Source: JAZDOK01 sp043798715 (lineage in GTDB: Bacteria > Vulcanimicrobiota > JAZDOK01). Taken from it: DNA of 64,000 bases. The position numbers were made by a program, and so were the translations under genes. Position 1 is the stretch's first letter. Each line of letters opens with the position of its first letter. Below, in pieces: positions 8,216 to 16,920 of this stretch. The stretch covers positions 211,598 through 275,597 of the forward strand of contig JAZDOK010000100.1 in the NCBI GenBank assembly GCA_043798715.1, written 5' to 3'. Below the pieces are notes generated by a model that searched no databases, was not told the DNA's origin, and saw nothing but the letters and a program-made list of their open reading frames with translations.

Positions 8216-9181
8216 TCAGGCAAGGAGCTTGCGCAGCTCCAGGATGACCAGGATTAAGAAGTGCATGGTGCACGAGGCGCCCAGGCCTCCTGTTTCGCGG
8301 GTGGCGCGCCCGAAGAACCAGCCCAGGAAAGTAAAGAGCAGGATCTTAATCCCTGACGCCGGCAACATTTGCGGCTGGAAGTGGATGAGACCGAAGAGCA
8401 GGGCCTGCAGCAGGTTTCCTCCCGCCTCTCCCCAGTAGGCTGAGAAAAGGGGGAGAAAGATGCCGCGGAAGATCGTCTCCTCAAAAAGGGCTACAAAGGC
8501 GGCATAGAGCAAAATGGCCAGACCCAGGAGCGGCAGGGCGCCGCCCTGAATGTTGAAGATGCGCTCCCGGCAGATGGAGAAAATAAGGAAGATTAAGAAG
8601 ATGCCTCCCAGCCAGAAAATAAAGCGCCCGATCACCGCCTTCCAGGGGAGCGGGTGCGGATACTTCAAAATATCCGTCCGGGCCTGCCAGTCGCCGAAGC
8701 GCAGGCGGTTTGCGAGGCAGTCCCCGGACTGCCAGAAAAAGAAACCGACCAGCGCGGCGAGCGGCACCACGCTGTAGAGCCTGTGCAGAAAAAAATAATC
8801 CAGGTGATCGAAGGCCGCCCGACAGGGGGATGCCTGGGGAAGAAGCGGTCCGAACTTGAAAGGGAAAGCTCTAAAGAGGAGCTCTGAGCCCAGATAGCCC
8901 AGAAAGAAGACCTGCACGAAGAGGAAAATCCTGGTATAGCGCTTAAGAGGCGGAATGGAAAAAAGAAAGAGCATCCAGAGAGCGTTTATCAGGATGGCTC
9001 GCCGAAAGGCCCCGAATACTTGAAAGTAAGTTAAACTTTTTAATTCCAGGATCTGCGCCCGGGGCGAGAACAGAAATATAAGGGCCACTCCCGAGAGGAG
9101 GAGCACGAGGAGGAGTCCCCAGGTTTCCCGGGAGATACCCTGGGCCTCAGTCCGGGATTTTTTGCTTTTTAAGGTAGTCAT
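8216..9181 (-). CDS. CPBP-family intramembrane glutamic endopeptidase
   Basis: A 321-residue polytopic membrane protein (about eight hydrophobic segments). The C-terminal half bears the CPBP/Rce1 (Abi) protease motifs: EETIFRG (motif 1, EExxxR), FGLIHF (motif 2, FxxxH) and a later His in CTMHFLILV (motif 3 region). Bacterial members process or protect peptides and some take part in bacteriocin immunity; the substrate here is unknown. Its 5' end overlaps the S41 protease gene by 35 bases, so two membrane/periplasmic proteases form one transcription unit, perhaps acting in one processing pathway (inference). Confidence 0.87.
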   Translation of the reverse strand: MTTLKSKKSRTEAQGISRETWGLLLVLLLSGVALIFLFSPRAQILELKSLTYFQVFGAFRRAILINALWMLFLFSIPPLKRYTRIFLFVQVFFLGYLGSELLFRAFPFKFGPLLPQASPCRAAFDHLDYFFLHRLYSVVPLAALVGFFFWQSGDCLANRLRFGDWQARTDILKYPHPLPWKAVIGRFIFWLGGIFLIFLIFSICRERIFNIQGGALPLLGLAILLYAAFVALFEETIFRGIFLPLFSAYWGEAGGNLLQALLFGLIHFQPQMLPASGIKILLFTFLGWFFGRATRETGGLGASCTMHFLILVILELRKLLA

Positions 9182-10454
9182 AAGCTTTCATTAGAGGCCG
9201 ATCTTCTCCGGGGGAGATGGAATCGGGGACCGAAATGTCGGGGGCCAGGCCCACACCGTTTAAGTTTTTTCCCAGGGGCGTGAGGTATTCCGCGGTGGTA
9301 ATCTTGATAGCGGCTCCTCCCGTTAGCGAGAAGACGGTCTGCACCAGGCCCTTGCCGAAAGTTCGGCTCCCAACGAGGATCCCGGCCTTGTTCTCCGAAA
9401 TGGCGGCGGCTATTACCTCGGCGGCGCTGGCGCTGCCGCCGTTCACAAGAACGACCAGGGGAAGGCCGAAGCGGAAGGGCCGCCGGGCATAGACCGGCTT
9501 TACCTGGCCGCCCTTGCGGACCTTAATGAGAGTGCCGTCCGGAACGAAAAGACTGGCCACCCGCATCCCGCCCTCAAAATCTCCCCCCGGATTGTTCCTT
9601 AAGTCCAGGATGAACTTCCCGGCTCCCCGGCCTTTCAGCGAATCAAGCCCCTCCTGCACGCGCTCTTCGGTGCTGCGGTCCACCAGGGGAATGGAGATAT
9701 AGCCGATTCCTCCCCGCATCATCCGGAAGGCCGGAGGAGGAAAACAAAGATTCTCCCTGGTGAGGCGGACGGCCTGCACACTATCCCCACGTCTTAATGT
9801 CAGAGACAGGGGCGTCCCGGCTGCGCCATCCAGGAGGCTCATAGCCTTTGAAAAATTCAGGCTCCTGACGTTCTTCCCATCGATGGCGACCATCTCATCG
9901 CCGGGGCGCAGGCCGGCTTTAAAAGCCGGGGTTCCCTGAATGGCCGCCACGATGAGGAGGCGCCCGTCCTTTATGGCCAGCTCCACTCCGATTCCGGGAA
10001 AGGAGCCCCCCGTGGTCTCATTCTCGAAATTTTTTCTCGAACGGGCGTCCAGAAAGACGGAGTAGGGATCCCCGAGCCCCTCGATAATTCCCCGGATGGC
10101 CGCCTCCCCCAGGCCTCCGGCCTCCTCGGGATATCTTTCGGCGAGAGCCGAAAAGCGAAAGGTGAAATTCTCCCAGGTGAGAGACCCTTCGCCCGGTGAG
10201 AGCAGGGTGTCCTTCCCCAGGCGAGGGTATGAGGCGGCCATCTCCCGGACAGCCCCCTTGAGGAGACTTTCCTCTTCGACGGGGCGATAATAATTTTTTT
10301 GCACGAGCAGAAGGACCCTTCTGATATAGCCTGTAATGAGAAATGTGGACTCCCTCTCGCTGGAGAAGGAGGAAGATGGAAGAATCACCGCCAAAATAAT
10401 ACTAAGTAAGAGAAGGAGGAACCTGGATGGCTTTCTCGTAGTATAATATTTCAT
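9147..10454 (-). CDS. S41 family C-terminal-processing serine peptidase (CtpA/Prc-like)
   Basis: A 435-residue exported protease. An N-terminal signal segment (RFLLLLLSIILAVILPSSS, about 11-29) is followed by a helical region, a PDZ domain (about 145-225, with GIGVEL and AGLRPGDEMVAIDG) and the S41 core. The catalytic serine is in NGGSASAAEV (near residue 338) and the general-base Lys in RTFGKG about 26 residues later, as in tail-specific proteases. Such enzymes cut envelope proteins at their C-termini. It is divergent from the gene at 10493 and precedes the CPBP protease with overlap. No lipobox was seen. Confidence 0.92.
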   Translation of the reverse strand: MKYYTTRKPSRFLLLLLSIILAVILPSSSFSSERESTFLITGYIRRVLLLVQKNYYRPVEEESLLKGAVREMAASYPRLGKDTLLSPGEGSLTWENFTFRFSALAERYPEEAGGLGEAAIRGIIEGLGDPYSVFLDARSRKNFENETTGGSFPGIGVELAIKDGRLLIVAAIQGTPAFKAGLRPGDEMVAIDGKNVRSLNFSKAMSLLDGAAGTPLSLTLRRGDSVQAVRLTRENLCFPPPAFRMMRGGIGYISIPLVDRSTEERVQEGLDSLKGRGAGKFILDLRNNPGGDFEGGMRVASLFVPDGTLIKVRKGGQVKPVYARRPFRFGLPLVVLVNGGSASAAEVIAAAISENKAGILVGSRTFGKGLVQTVFSLTGGAAIKITTAEYLTPLGKNLNGVGLAPDISVPDSISPGEDRPLMKAYDYLKKQKIPD

Positions 10455-10492
10455 GGTATGTCTCGCACTCTAAATTGAAGGAGGTCGCTTTC

Positions 10493-12355
10493 TTGGCCGT
10501 CAAACGGATAAAATTCGTTTTCCCGCTGCTCCTGCTAACTCTTCTAATTGGTTTGTTTGTTTTCCTGCATCATCCTCCTCTCGGGGCTCAGAACCAGGTC
10601 CAGCCGGTTCCCGCGCCGCAGGGAAGTGTTCCCGCCCAGGCTAAGCCGGCCGCTCCGGCGCCGGTCCAACCAAAGAATCCGCCTCAGCCGCCGCCTGCTC
10701 TTCCGGGCCAGTCGGCTCCCCCGGCCCTTTCTCCCTCTCCGGCCAAAAGTCCCGGCGCCGGAGCGGTCAAGGCAGGCCCCACTCCAAAGATCAATTACGC
10801 TCCGGACATCATGAAAGAGTTTATGCTCATGGGGGCCAAGACCTTAAGTTACAAGGCTAATCTTATCATCAATGCCCCGGACGCCTCTTTTTTATCCTCG
10901 ATTATTCCCGAGAGCCGTTTCAGCGAGGTCCAGTTTCCCGTCACCGGGGAAGTCTCCTATAAAGGAGAGCGATTCAGTATCACTCTTCTCCTGGCCAAGG
11001 GCCAGAAGGTCGTCGTCACCAGCAATGACGGAACAAACCTGAACGTGGTTCATGTAGATCCGACGACCAAGACGGAGTCCTCAAGTCAGGTCTACCGGAC
11101 CCCGCTTTCCGCTGTTCTTCCCTTCGTTCTTCGTCTCGCGGGCGCCGGAGAGACCTACAATCTCGGCCCTGCAGATAAGGCGGACGGCGCCCCCTGCAAC
11201 ATAATCCTGGCCAAGAGCGCCCAGCGAGGGGATTACCGCCTATGGATGGATATCGACCGCAAGGTGCTTCGAAAGATGGAATACGTGAGTTCCAGCACCT
11301 TCAGGAAACTCACCGCAAAATACAGGGGGATCTCTTCCGAGGAGAACAAGGGATGGTTTTATTCCGGCGTGTCTGTCGAGGGCGAGGACGGGAAGGTCAT
11401 ATATGATAGTGAAATCAGCGGACTTCAGTGGAATCCGGAAGCAGTCTCCGCGACGGGGGCTGTTTCAGAAAGCCAGGCTTCCGGCGGACGCCGTGTAAAA
11501 AAGCCGACTGGGCCTGTCCTGCCGCCACCACCTCCTCCTCCGCCCCGCGGAGCTGTTATTCTTCTTAAGCTCTTCATCTTTGTGATTGTCTGCGGCCTGG
11601 CTGTGCAGGGATACTTATTGTGGAAACAGCGAAGAGGTTCCAAACTCTCCGTTTCACCTCCCCGCTCCTCTTCCTCTTCGCCGGGCACCACGTCCTTTTT
11701 TGCGAAGGAGATCATGGTGGTGGAGCAGCCGGATTCAGCTTCCGTCAGCAGGGCACTCTCCAGCCTGGGCCAGGCGGCCGAGCATTATAACTCCGATGAT
11801 TTTTCCCGGAACCTGGAATCAATCCGGACCGGTTCCGGTCAGGTGATTGACGCCAAGGGGGTCCTGTACAAGCCGCGCATCATCGTTGTCGGCCCCAATG
11901 CCTTCCCGCTGCTCAAGAGCCAGTTGACCCGCCTTCAGCTCTACATCAAGGAGGGGGGCAAGGTCATACTGCTCAACCACTCGCCCCAGGTGGCGGAGCA
12001 AATGCCCTTCAAAGTCAAGTTCTACACCTTCAGCACCTGGGAGAAAAATCTCAGCTATACATCCCGGATAAATATCTGGCGCTCTCTCTCCGAGAAGGAA
12101 GTGGAGAGCGGAAGTTCCTTCATCACCCCGGCCTGCGTCTATCTTTCGGTTGACGGGAAAAAGGTGACGCAGGAGATTGTGTCCGTACGTCACGGCTCCA
12201 CACAGGTAGAGGGGACTGTCGTCGGCATTATCCCGGAGGGCAAGGGCGAGTGGATCCTGTGTCAGTACCGCCTGATCGAGGCAATGGAGAAGGGAGTAGG
12301 AGCCGCTGTCGCCAGGAACATCCTGAGGGATATTCTCGACTATGCCCGGATGTAG
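10493..12355 (+). CDS. Hypothetical envelope protein with Pro-rich linker and internal membrane helix
   Basis: I do not recognise the whole protein (620 aa). A TTG start at 10493 is chosen because a perfect AAGGAGGT lies at 10478-10485, 7 bases upstream; an earlier TTG at 10475 would place that site inside the gene. Layout: N-terminal signal/anchor (about 5-25), a Pro/Ala-rich linker (to about 95), a periplasmic domain resembling LolA/LolB-type lipid-carrier or MucB-like sheets (about 100-330; low confidence), a polyproline run, a membrane helix (about 353-375), a Ser-rich linker, and a C-terminal domain with IIVVGPNAFPLL and EGGKVILLNHSPQ, which looks like a class I glutamine-amidotransferase-type fold. 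It overlaps the next gene by 14 bases, so they probably work together. Confidence 0.6.
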   Translation: MAVKRIKFVFPLLLLTLLIGLFVFLHHPPLGAQNQVQPVPAPQGSVPAQAKPAAPAPVQPKNPPQPPPALPGQSAPPALSPSPAKSPGAGAVKAGPTPKINYAPDIMKEFMLMGAKTLSYKANLIINAPDASFLSSIIPESRFSEVQFPVTGEVSYKGERFSITLLLAKGQKVVVTSNDGTNLNVVHVDPTTKTESSSQVYRTPLSAVLPFVLRLAGAGETYNLGPADKADGAPCNIILAKSAQRGDYRLWMDIDRKVLRKMEYVSSSTFRKLTAKYRGISSEENKGWFYSGVSVEGEDGKVIYDSEISGLQWNPEAVSATGAVSESQASGGRRVKKPTGPVLPPPPPPPPRGAVILLKLFIFVIVCGLAVQGYLLWKQRRGSKLSVSPPRSSSSSPGTTSFFAKEIMVVEQPDSASVSRALSSLGQAAEHYNSDDFSRNLESIRTGSGQVIDAKGVLYKPRIIVVGPNAFPLLKSQLTRLQLYIKEGGKVILLNHSPQVAEQMPFKVKFYTFSTWEKNLSYTSRINIWRSLSEKEVESGSSFITPACVYLSVDGKKVTQEIVSVRHGSTQVEGTVVGIIPEGKGEWILCQYRLIEAMEKGVGAAVARNILRDILDYARM

Positions 12356-14117
12356 GCCGGGAAGGGCCAAAATCCAGGTTTTAGTTCTGTTTGTTGTTTT
12401 ATTCGCTGCCCTCTTCGCTGTCCGCCTCCGCCCGGAGCAGAAGGAGGCAAATCCCTTATTCATCCTGGACGATCCGGCCCGATATTTTCTCGCCGAGAGG
12501 ATCTCTCTGAAAAACACGGGAACTTCGCCTCTTTTGCTTGAGGCGAGCCTCTTCCTTCCTCCCGTCAGGACGCCATCTCAGGAGGCGGGCGTTACCGGCT
12601 TTTTTCCGCCACCTTCCCGCATCCTTCAGGATGAATGGGGAAACAGGGTAGCCGTCTGCTCCCTGCGCATCCCTCCGGGTGAAAGAAGGGAAATTGGGGC
12701 GAATCTTTCCATCCGCACCTGGCGTCAGTGTCTCCGTCTCAGCTCGCCCCGGGAACTCCGGATGATGAAACTTCAGGCTTTGCCGGATTCTGAAAAAAAA
12801 TATCTGGGCGCTTTCCCCGGAATAGAGTCGGAGGCACCCGAGATTCGAAAAGCGGCCGCCGCCGCAACGGCGGTGGAAGAGGAGCCGACGCTTCAGGCGC
12901 TCCTTCTTTATGGATACATAGTGAAGAACTTTCGCTTCAATCTTCACCTTGCGCCCAAGACCGCTCTTTCAGCCTTAAGGAGCGGGGTGGTTCAGTGCGC
13001 CGATGCGGCCCTTCTTTATGCGGCCCTCTGCCGTTCGAAGAAAATTCCGGCCCGGTATGTCGGCGGAATCCTCTACGAAAAAGACGAAAAGCGCCTGAGG
13101 CAGACGCACGCCTGGAACATGGTCTGGACGACGGCGGGCGGCTGGTTTCCCGTTGATCCCACTACCGGGCGCCTCGACCGGAAGAATTATTTTCACTCCT
13201 TTGCCGAGCTCTCCAACCGATACATCCAGCTCTGGAGTACCTGGCTCGTCCCCCTTCGCCTCAATCTGGCCAGGGGGCAAGACCAAAAAAATATCAGGGT
13301 CTCGGCGAATTTTTCCATCACAAAGCTCACCGCAGCAGCAGAGTCCCGGGCGGCTCTGTCTTCCGACGCGGAGGCCCGGAATCTGGCACGACTTCTGCCG
13401 GCTTCGGGACACCCTCCCACATCCGTGCGCGCTCAGAAAGTTTTTGATTCCGTCCGCGTAAGGGTTCTGGAGGCCCGAAAGCTTAAGAAACTGGAAGCAA
13501 TCGTTCCCATCCTGGAGAATCAATATAAAAACAATCCGGACCCTCTCAATACTTATGCCCTGGCCCTGGCCCGCATCCTTCTTAACCAGTATTCCCGCGG
13601 AGCCGCTCTCATTCAGGAACTCCTCGACAGGGGCCTGGATGCTCCTCCTGTCTTAAACACCCTGGGAAGCCTTTACCTGGAGACGAAGGCCTGGGGGGAA
13701 GCTGAAAAAGTCCTCATCTGTGCTCTTCAAAAGGATCCCTCCCGGAACCATACCTGGAAGAACCTGATTGATCTTTACATGCTTGAAGAATCGTGGGCGA
13801 AGCTGGAAGCGGCCGCCGGCCGGGCCTCGCAGTATTTCCCCCGGGAGGCTTTTTTCCCCGGAACGGAGGGCTATGCCATGATCCGCCTGGGGAATTGGCC
13901 CCAGGCGCGTGAAGCGCTCAAAAGGGCCGTAGAGCTCGATCCGAAGATGGGCTGGTATCACGCACTTTTAGGCTGGGCGCTTCTTAAGAGCGGCAATCAA
14001 ACTGGCGGGCGGACGGAAATCATGATTGGACTCAGGTTGAAAACCGGTATTTCCCATCCGAAATTTTATCAGAAGATGCTTTTAGAAATGGATAAAACCC
14101 GCCCGTCCGTCCGGTGA
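12342..14117 (+). CDS. Transglutaminase-like domain protein with C-terminal TPR repeats
   Basis: A 591-residue protein with an N-terminal hydrophobic anchor (VLVLFVVLFAALFAV, about 11-25). A transglutaminase-like/cysteine protease core follows, with the triad Cys about 219 (VVQCADAALLYAALC), His about 256 (QTHAWN) and Asp about 272 (FPVDPTTG). Residues about 390-590 form tetratricopeptide repeats (PLNTYALALARILLNQ, LNTLGSLYLETKAWGEA, GWYHALLGWALLKSG). Such proteins hydrolyse or crosslink amide bonds, often at the cell envelope; the substrate is unknown. It overlaps the upstream envelope protein by 14 bases. The pair, followed by a thioredoxin-like lipoprotein, looks like an envelope module that I cannot match to a known pathway. 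Confidence 0.8.
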   Translation: MPGCRPGRAKIQVLVLFVVLFAALFAVRLRPEQKEANPLFILDDPARYFLAERISLKNTGTSPLLLEASLFLPPVRTPSQEAGVTGFFPPPSRILQDEWGNRVAVCSLRIPPGERREIGANLSIRTWRQCLRLSSPRELRMMKLQALPDSEKKYLGAFPGIESEAPEIRKAAAAATAVEEEPTLQALLLYGYIVKNFRFNLHLAPKTALSALRSGVVQCADAALLYAALCRSKKIPARYVGGILYEKDEKRLRQTHAWNMVWTTAGGWFPVDPTTGRLDRKNYFHSFAELSNRYIQLWSTWLVPLRLNLARGQDQKNIRVSANFSITKLTAAAESRAALSSDAEARNLARLLPASGHPPTSVRAQKVFDSVRVRVLEARKLKKLEAIVPILENQYKNNPDPLNTYALALARILLNQYSRGAALIQELLDRGLDAPPVLNTLGSLYLETKAWGEAEKVLICALQKDPSRNHTWKNLIDLYMLEESWAKLEAAAGRASQYFPREAFFPGTEGYAMIRLGNWPQAREALKRAVELDPKMGWYHALLGWALLKSGNQTGGRTEIMIGLRLKTGISHPKFYQKMLLEMDKTRPSVR

Positions 14118-14294
14118 GAGACGATTTTAAGGCCTTACCAGAATGTTCAGAGACGACAAAACACTAAAGCAGCTGTGATATATAAAATCAAATAAAAGTT
14201 AAGCAATTTTCGACAATTAGCAGGAGAGGCGGAGGGAGAGGCGAAGGTAGTATTGGTGGATTTTCGGGTTTTTCACTTCTTCTGGAGGTGCCGC

Positions 14295-14849
14295 ATGCTG
14301 AGACGAAGTATGTCCACGCTTTCCCTGCTTCTGACTTTAGGTTTTCTCATTGTTCTTTTTTCCGGCTGCGGAGGGGAAGCGGCAAAACAGACGCCACAAT
14401 CCTCCTCCAGCCCCGGCCCGATCGGAAATCAGGTTGGAGATACGGCTCCCGATTTCAGCCTGAAAGATACCAACGGAAATACCATCTCGCTCTCTTCCCT
14501 GCGAGGGAAGGTGGTCTTTCTCAATATGTGGGATTCTTTCTGCGCGGCGTGCCAATATGAGATGCCGCAGTTACAGACAATAAATAACACGTATGGCGGT
14601 CAGGCTTTTAAGCTTCTTGCCATTAATCTTTCTGACGATCTGAGTACCATCCAGAATTATTTTTCTTTAAACAACTTCACTTTTACTACGCTCATCGGTC
14701 AGGGAACCGATATTTATTCCAAGTTCGGTATTGGATATGTTCCAACAAACTTCATTCTCGATAAGATCGGTGTCATCCGCTTACGAGAGGACGGAAGCAG
14801 CGGCGTGTCTTCCTGGAGCGCCATTATCAACCAGCTTCTTTCACAATAA
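14295..14849 (+). CDS. TlpA-like thiol:disulfide reductase lipoprotein
   Basis: A 184-residue lipoprotein with a thioredoxin fold of the TlpA/ResA/AhpC-TSA type. The signal peptide (LSLLLTLGFLIVLFSGC) ends in a lipobox with Cys about residue 27. The domain shows GDTAPDFSLKDTNG, LRGKVVFLNMWDSFCAAC (here split: the redox motif is C-A-A-C) and GYVPTNFILDKIGVI with the cis-Pro (VPTNF). The family motif is usually WCxPC; CAAC lacks the proline, which shifts redox potential. The start at 14295 has GGAGGTG 4 bases upstream, preferred over a GTG at 14253. It probably keeps extracytoplasmic cysteines reduced, perhaps for the neighbouring transglutaminase-like enzyme (inference). Confidence 0.87.
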   Translation: MLRRSMSTLSLLLTLGFLIVLFSGCGGEAAKQTPQSSSSPGPIGNQVGDTAPDFSLKDTNGNTISLSSLRGKVVFLNMWDSFCAACQYEMPQLQTINNTYGGQAFKLLAINLSDDLSTIQNYFSLNNFTFTTLIGQGTDIYSKFGIGYVPTNFILDKIGVIRLREDGSSGVSSWSAIINQLLSQ

Positions 14850-14892
14850 TGGCAAAGAGATTATTTGATAGAGCCTGTCTTGTTGTTATTTT

Positions 14893-14919
14893 CAGGGGCG
14901 GGTTTGAAACCCGCCCCTG
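14893..14919. repeat. REP-like GC-rich palindrome between convergent genes
   Basis: A perfect inverted repeat: CAGGGGCGGGTTT at 14893-14905 pairs with AAACCCGCCCCTG at 14907-14919 around a single G. It lies between two converging genes (TlpA-like and DJ-1-like). The same type of palindrome occurs at 50577-50600, so this is a dispersed element. It may also stop transcription in both directions, though it has no T-run. Confidence 0.75.
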
Positions 14920-14950
14920 CTACGGAAATTCATCGCGAACGGGCCGAATC

Positions 14951-15487
14951 TCAGGCTGCGGGGGGCGGTTTTAAGGCCTTTGCCAGCGCCAGGCCGTACT
15001 GATCGGCCATGGCCGCCTCCTTGGCGGTGAGGATGTTTCCGTCCTGATGGACGGAGGCGGCTATGTATTCGCCCCCGTTATCTTTGATGTCCTTTGATTC
15101 ATAGAAGAGCCCCGTAGCCTTTTTGCCCTTTAGTATCCCGGAGCGGGCCAGGAGCATGGGAGTGTTGGCGATGGCCGCAATAAGGAGGCCCAGACGGTGC
15201 GCCTCCCGGATAAATTCCTGGACCGGCTCGAATTCCCAGTAATCCCGATAGCCGATGCCCGAGGCCAGGACGAGGGCGTCATAGTCTGAAATTTTGATCT
15301 CCTCCAGAGTGATATTTGGAATAACCTGGCCCCGGTTGAGACCGAAGATGGGAGTTTTCTTGGGGGCGGCCACGGTCACGGCGTGGCCGTTGCGCTCCAG
15401 GATGGCTTTTGTCTTCTGGTATACCGCGTCATCAAAGCGTGCGGCCGGTAAGAGAAGCAACACTTTACTGCCATTATTTTTCGTCAA
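14951..15487 (-). CDS. DJ-1/PfpI family protein lacking the nucleophilic cysteine
   Basis: A 178-residue DJ-1/PfpI-fold protein (KVLLLLPAARFDDAVY, DALVLASGIG, GILKGKKATG). In active members the nucleophile elbow reads AAICHAP. Here the corresponding segment is AAIANTP, so Cys is replaced by Ala and the adjacent His by Asn. The glyoxalase/protease-type chemistry of the family is therefore unlikely; it may bind a ligand or partner. The acidic residue that activates the Cys (usually a Glu near residue 15-18) is also not obvious. It is last in the minus-strand run that starts at glgA, 16 bases behind the aminotransferase, so it may serve the same pathway. Confidence 0.83.
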   Translation of the reverse strand: MTKNNGSKVLLLLPAARFDDAVYQKTKAILERNGHAVTVAAPKKTPIFGLNRGQVIPNITLEEIKISDYDALVLASGIGYRDYWEFEPVQEFIREAHRLGLLIAAIANTPMLLARSGILKGKKATGLFYESKDIKDNGGEYIAASVHQDGNILTAKEAAMADQYGLALAKALKPPPAA

Positions 15488-15503
15488 AGTCAGGCCTCCT
15501 ATT

Positions 15504-16856
15504 TCAAGCTTTCAGGGCCTTTTCGATCGCCCGGCTCAGGATGTCCAGCCCTAAATCCACTTCCTCCTTCGTTATTATGAAGGCCGGAGTGATGCGGATG
15601 GTGGACTCCCCGCAGGGAATCATGAGGAGGCCCATCTGGTAGCATTCCTCGATAATCCGGTTGCGCAAATCCGCTGCGGGTTCCCGCGAATTCTTGTCCT
15701 TCACGAACTCCACCCCGATAAGCACTCCCAGGGTCCGCACGTCCCCGATGCACTCGTACTTATCCTTCATCTCCAGGAGCCTGTTCCGGAAATGCTCCCC
15801 GATCTTGCGGACGTTTTCCAGAAGCTTCTGCTCCCGGATTATTTTCAGTGTGGCCAGAGAGGAAGCGCAGGAGAGAAGCTGGCCGCCGAAAGTATTGCTG
15901 TGCATCCCCTGCCGCGGGAAATCGTATTCGGCCGGGAAAATGGTCGCCCCCATGGGCGCTCCGTTAGCCAGGCCCTTGGCCATGGCGATGATGTGCGGAA
16001 TGATGCCGAAATGTTCCGAGGCAAACCAATAGCCTGATTTGCCGAAGCAGTTCTGCACTTCGTCGGCGATGAGGAGAATGCCGTATTTCTCTGAGATCTC
16101 CCGGACAACCTGGTAAAATTCCTTCGGAGGAACGACGTAGCCTCCCTCGCCCTGCATCGGCTCAAAGATGATTCCGGCCACGTTCTCCGGGGGAACCTGG
16201 GTCTTGAAGTAGCGCTCCATGATCCTGGCGCAGTGAAGGTCGCAGGAGGGATATTCCATCTTGTACCAGCAGCGGTAGCAGTAGGCATAGGGAAGGCCGT
16301 AGGTGTTGCCCAGGGCGAAGGTGTAGTCGCGGCGGTGCACCGATTTGGAGGCGGTCGTCGCAAGAGAGCCGGCGGTGCGCCCGTGGAAGTCCCCCAGCCA
16401 GTGAATGATGATATTTTTTCCGGTGCCGACGCGGGCCACTTTGAGAGCGGCCTCAACAGCCTCGGTGCCGCTTGAGGAGAAGAAGACCTTTTTAGGGAAA
16501 TCGCCCGGGGCCAGCTTCGTCAATTCTTCCGCAAGTTCCGCCTGGAGTGGATTGGGGAAGTCGGGGCTGTTGAAATAGAAGAGCTTCTGGAGCTGCTGCG
16601 TCGTCGCTTCGAGCCACTTCGGGTGGGAGTGGCCCAGAACGGCCACCATCCCGTTCGTCCAGTCCATCAGGGTGTTCCCGTCCACGTCTTTAAACCAGAC
16701 CCCTTTTCCCTCGGCGGGAACCGCCGGAGTTTCCCAGCACTTGGTGCCGGTGGCCAGGAATTTCTTCTCCTTTTCGATGATCTTTGCCGCCTCGGGACCC
16801 GGGAGCGGGGTCTTTATTTCAATTTGTGGTTTTACGGCCGACTCAACATGAATCAT
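15504..16856 (-). CDS. Class III (4-aminobutyrate/ornithine-type) PLP aminotransferase
   Basis: A 450-residue PLP-dependent aminotransferase of the class III (acetylornithine/4-aminobutyrate) family. Visible motifs are GMVAVLGHSHPKW, FFSSSGTEAVEAALKVAR (phosphate-binding), the LLIADEVQNCFGKSG segment with the PLP-contacting Asp, and MAKGLANGAP with the Schiff-base Lys near residue 292. An insert with several cysteines (YAYCYRCWYKMEYPSCDLHCAR, about 195-216, read in parts) resembles that in archaeal and deep-branching bacterial 4-aminobutyrate or broad-specificity aminotransferases. Which amino donor is used cannot be told from sequence. In a run with ribF upstream (64-base gap) and a DJ-1-like gene downstream. 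Confidence 0.9.
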   Translation of the reverse strand: MIHVESAVKPQIEIKTPLPGPEAAKIIEKEKKFLATGTKCWETPAVPAEGKGVWFKDVDGNTLMDWTNGMVAVLGHSHPKWLEATTQQLQKLFYFNSPDFPNPLQAELAEELTKLAPGDFPKKVFFSSSGTEAVEAALKVARVGTGKNIIIHWLGDFHGRTAGSLATTASKSVHRRDYTFALGNTYGLPYAYCYRCWYKMEYPSCDLHCARIMERYFKTQVPPENVAGIIFEPMQGEGGYVVPPKEFYQVVREISEKYGILLIADEVQNCFGKSGYWFASEHFGIIPHIIAMAKGLANGAPMGATIFPAEYDFPRQGMHSNTFGGQLLSCASSLATLKIIREQKLLENVRKIGEHFRNRLLEMKDKYECIGDVRTLGVLIGVEFVKDKNSREPAADLRNRIIEECYQMGLLMIPCGESTIRITPAFIITKEEVDLGLDILSRAIEKALKA

Positions 16857-16920
16857 GCGTCACGTCCTTTCTGTGAATTCCATCTCTAATCTGAAGGGCC
16901 GATGGAACACTCTTCTAATT

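Noticed and set aside
10475..10492. TTG at 10475 as the start of the envelope protein
   Set aside because: The perfect AAGGAGGT at 10478-10485 would then be inside the gene; it fits the TTG at 10493.
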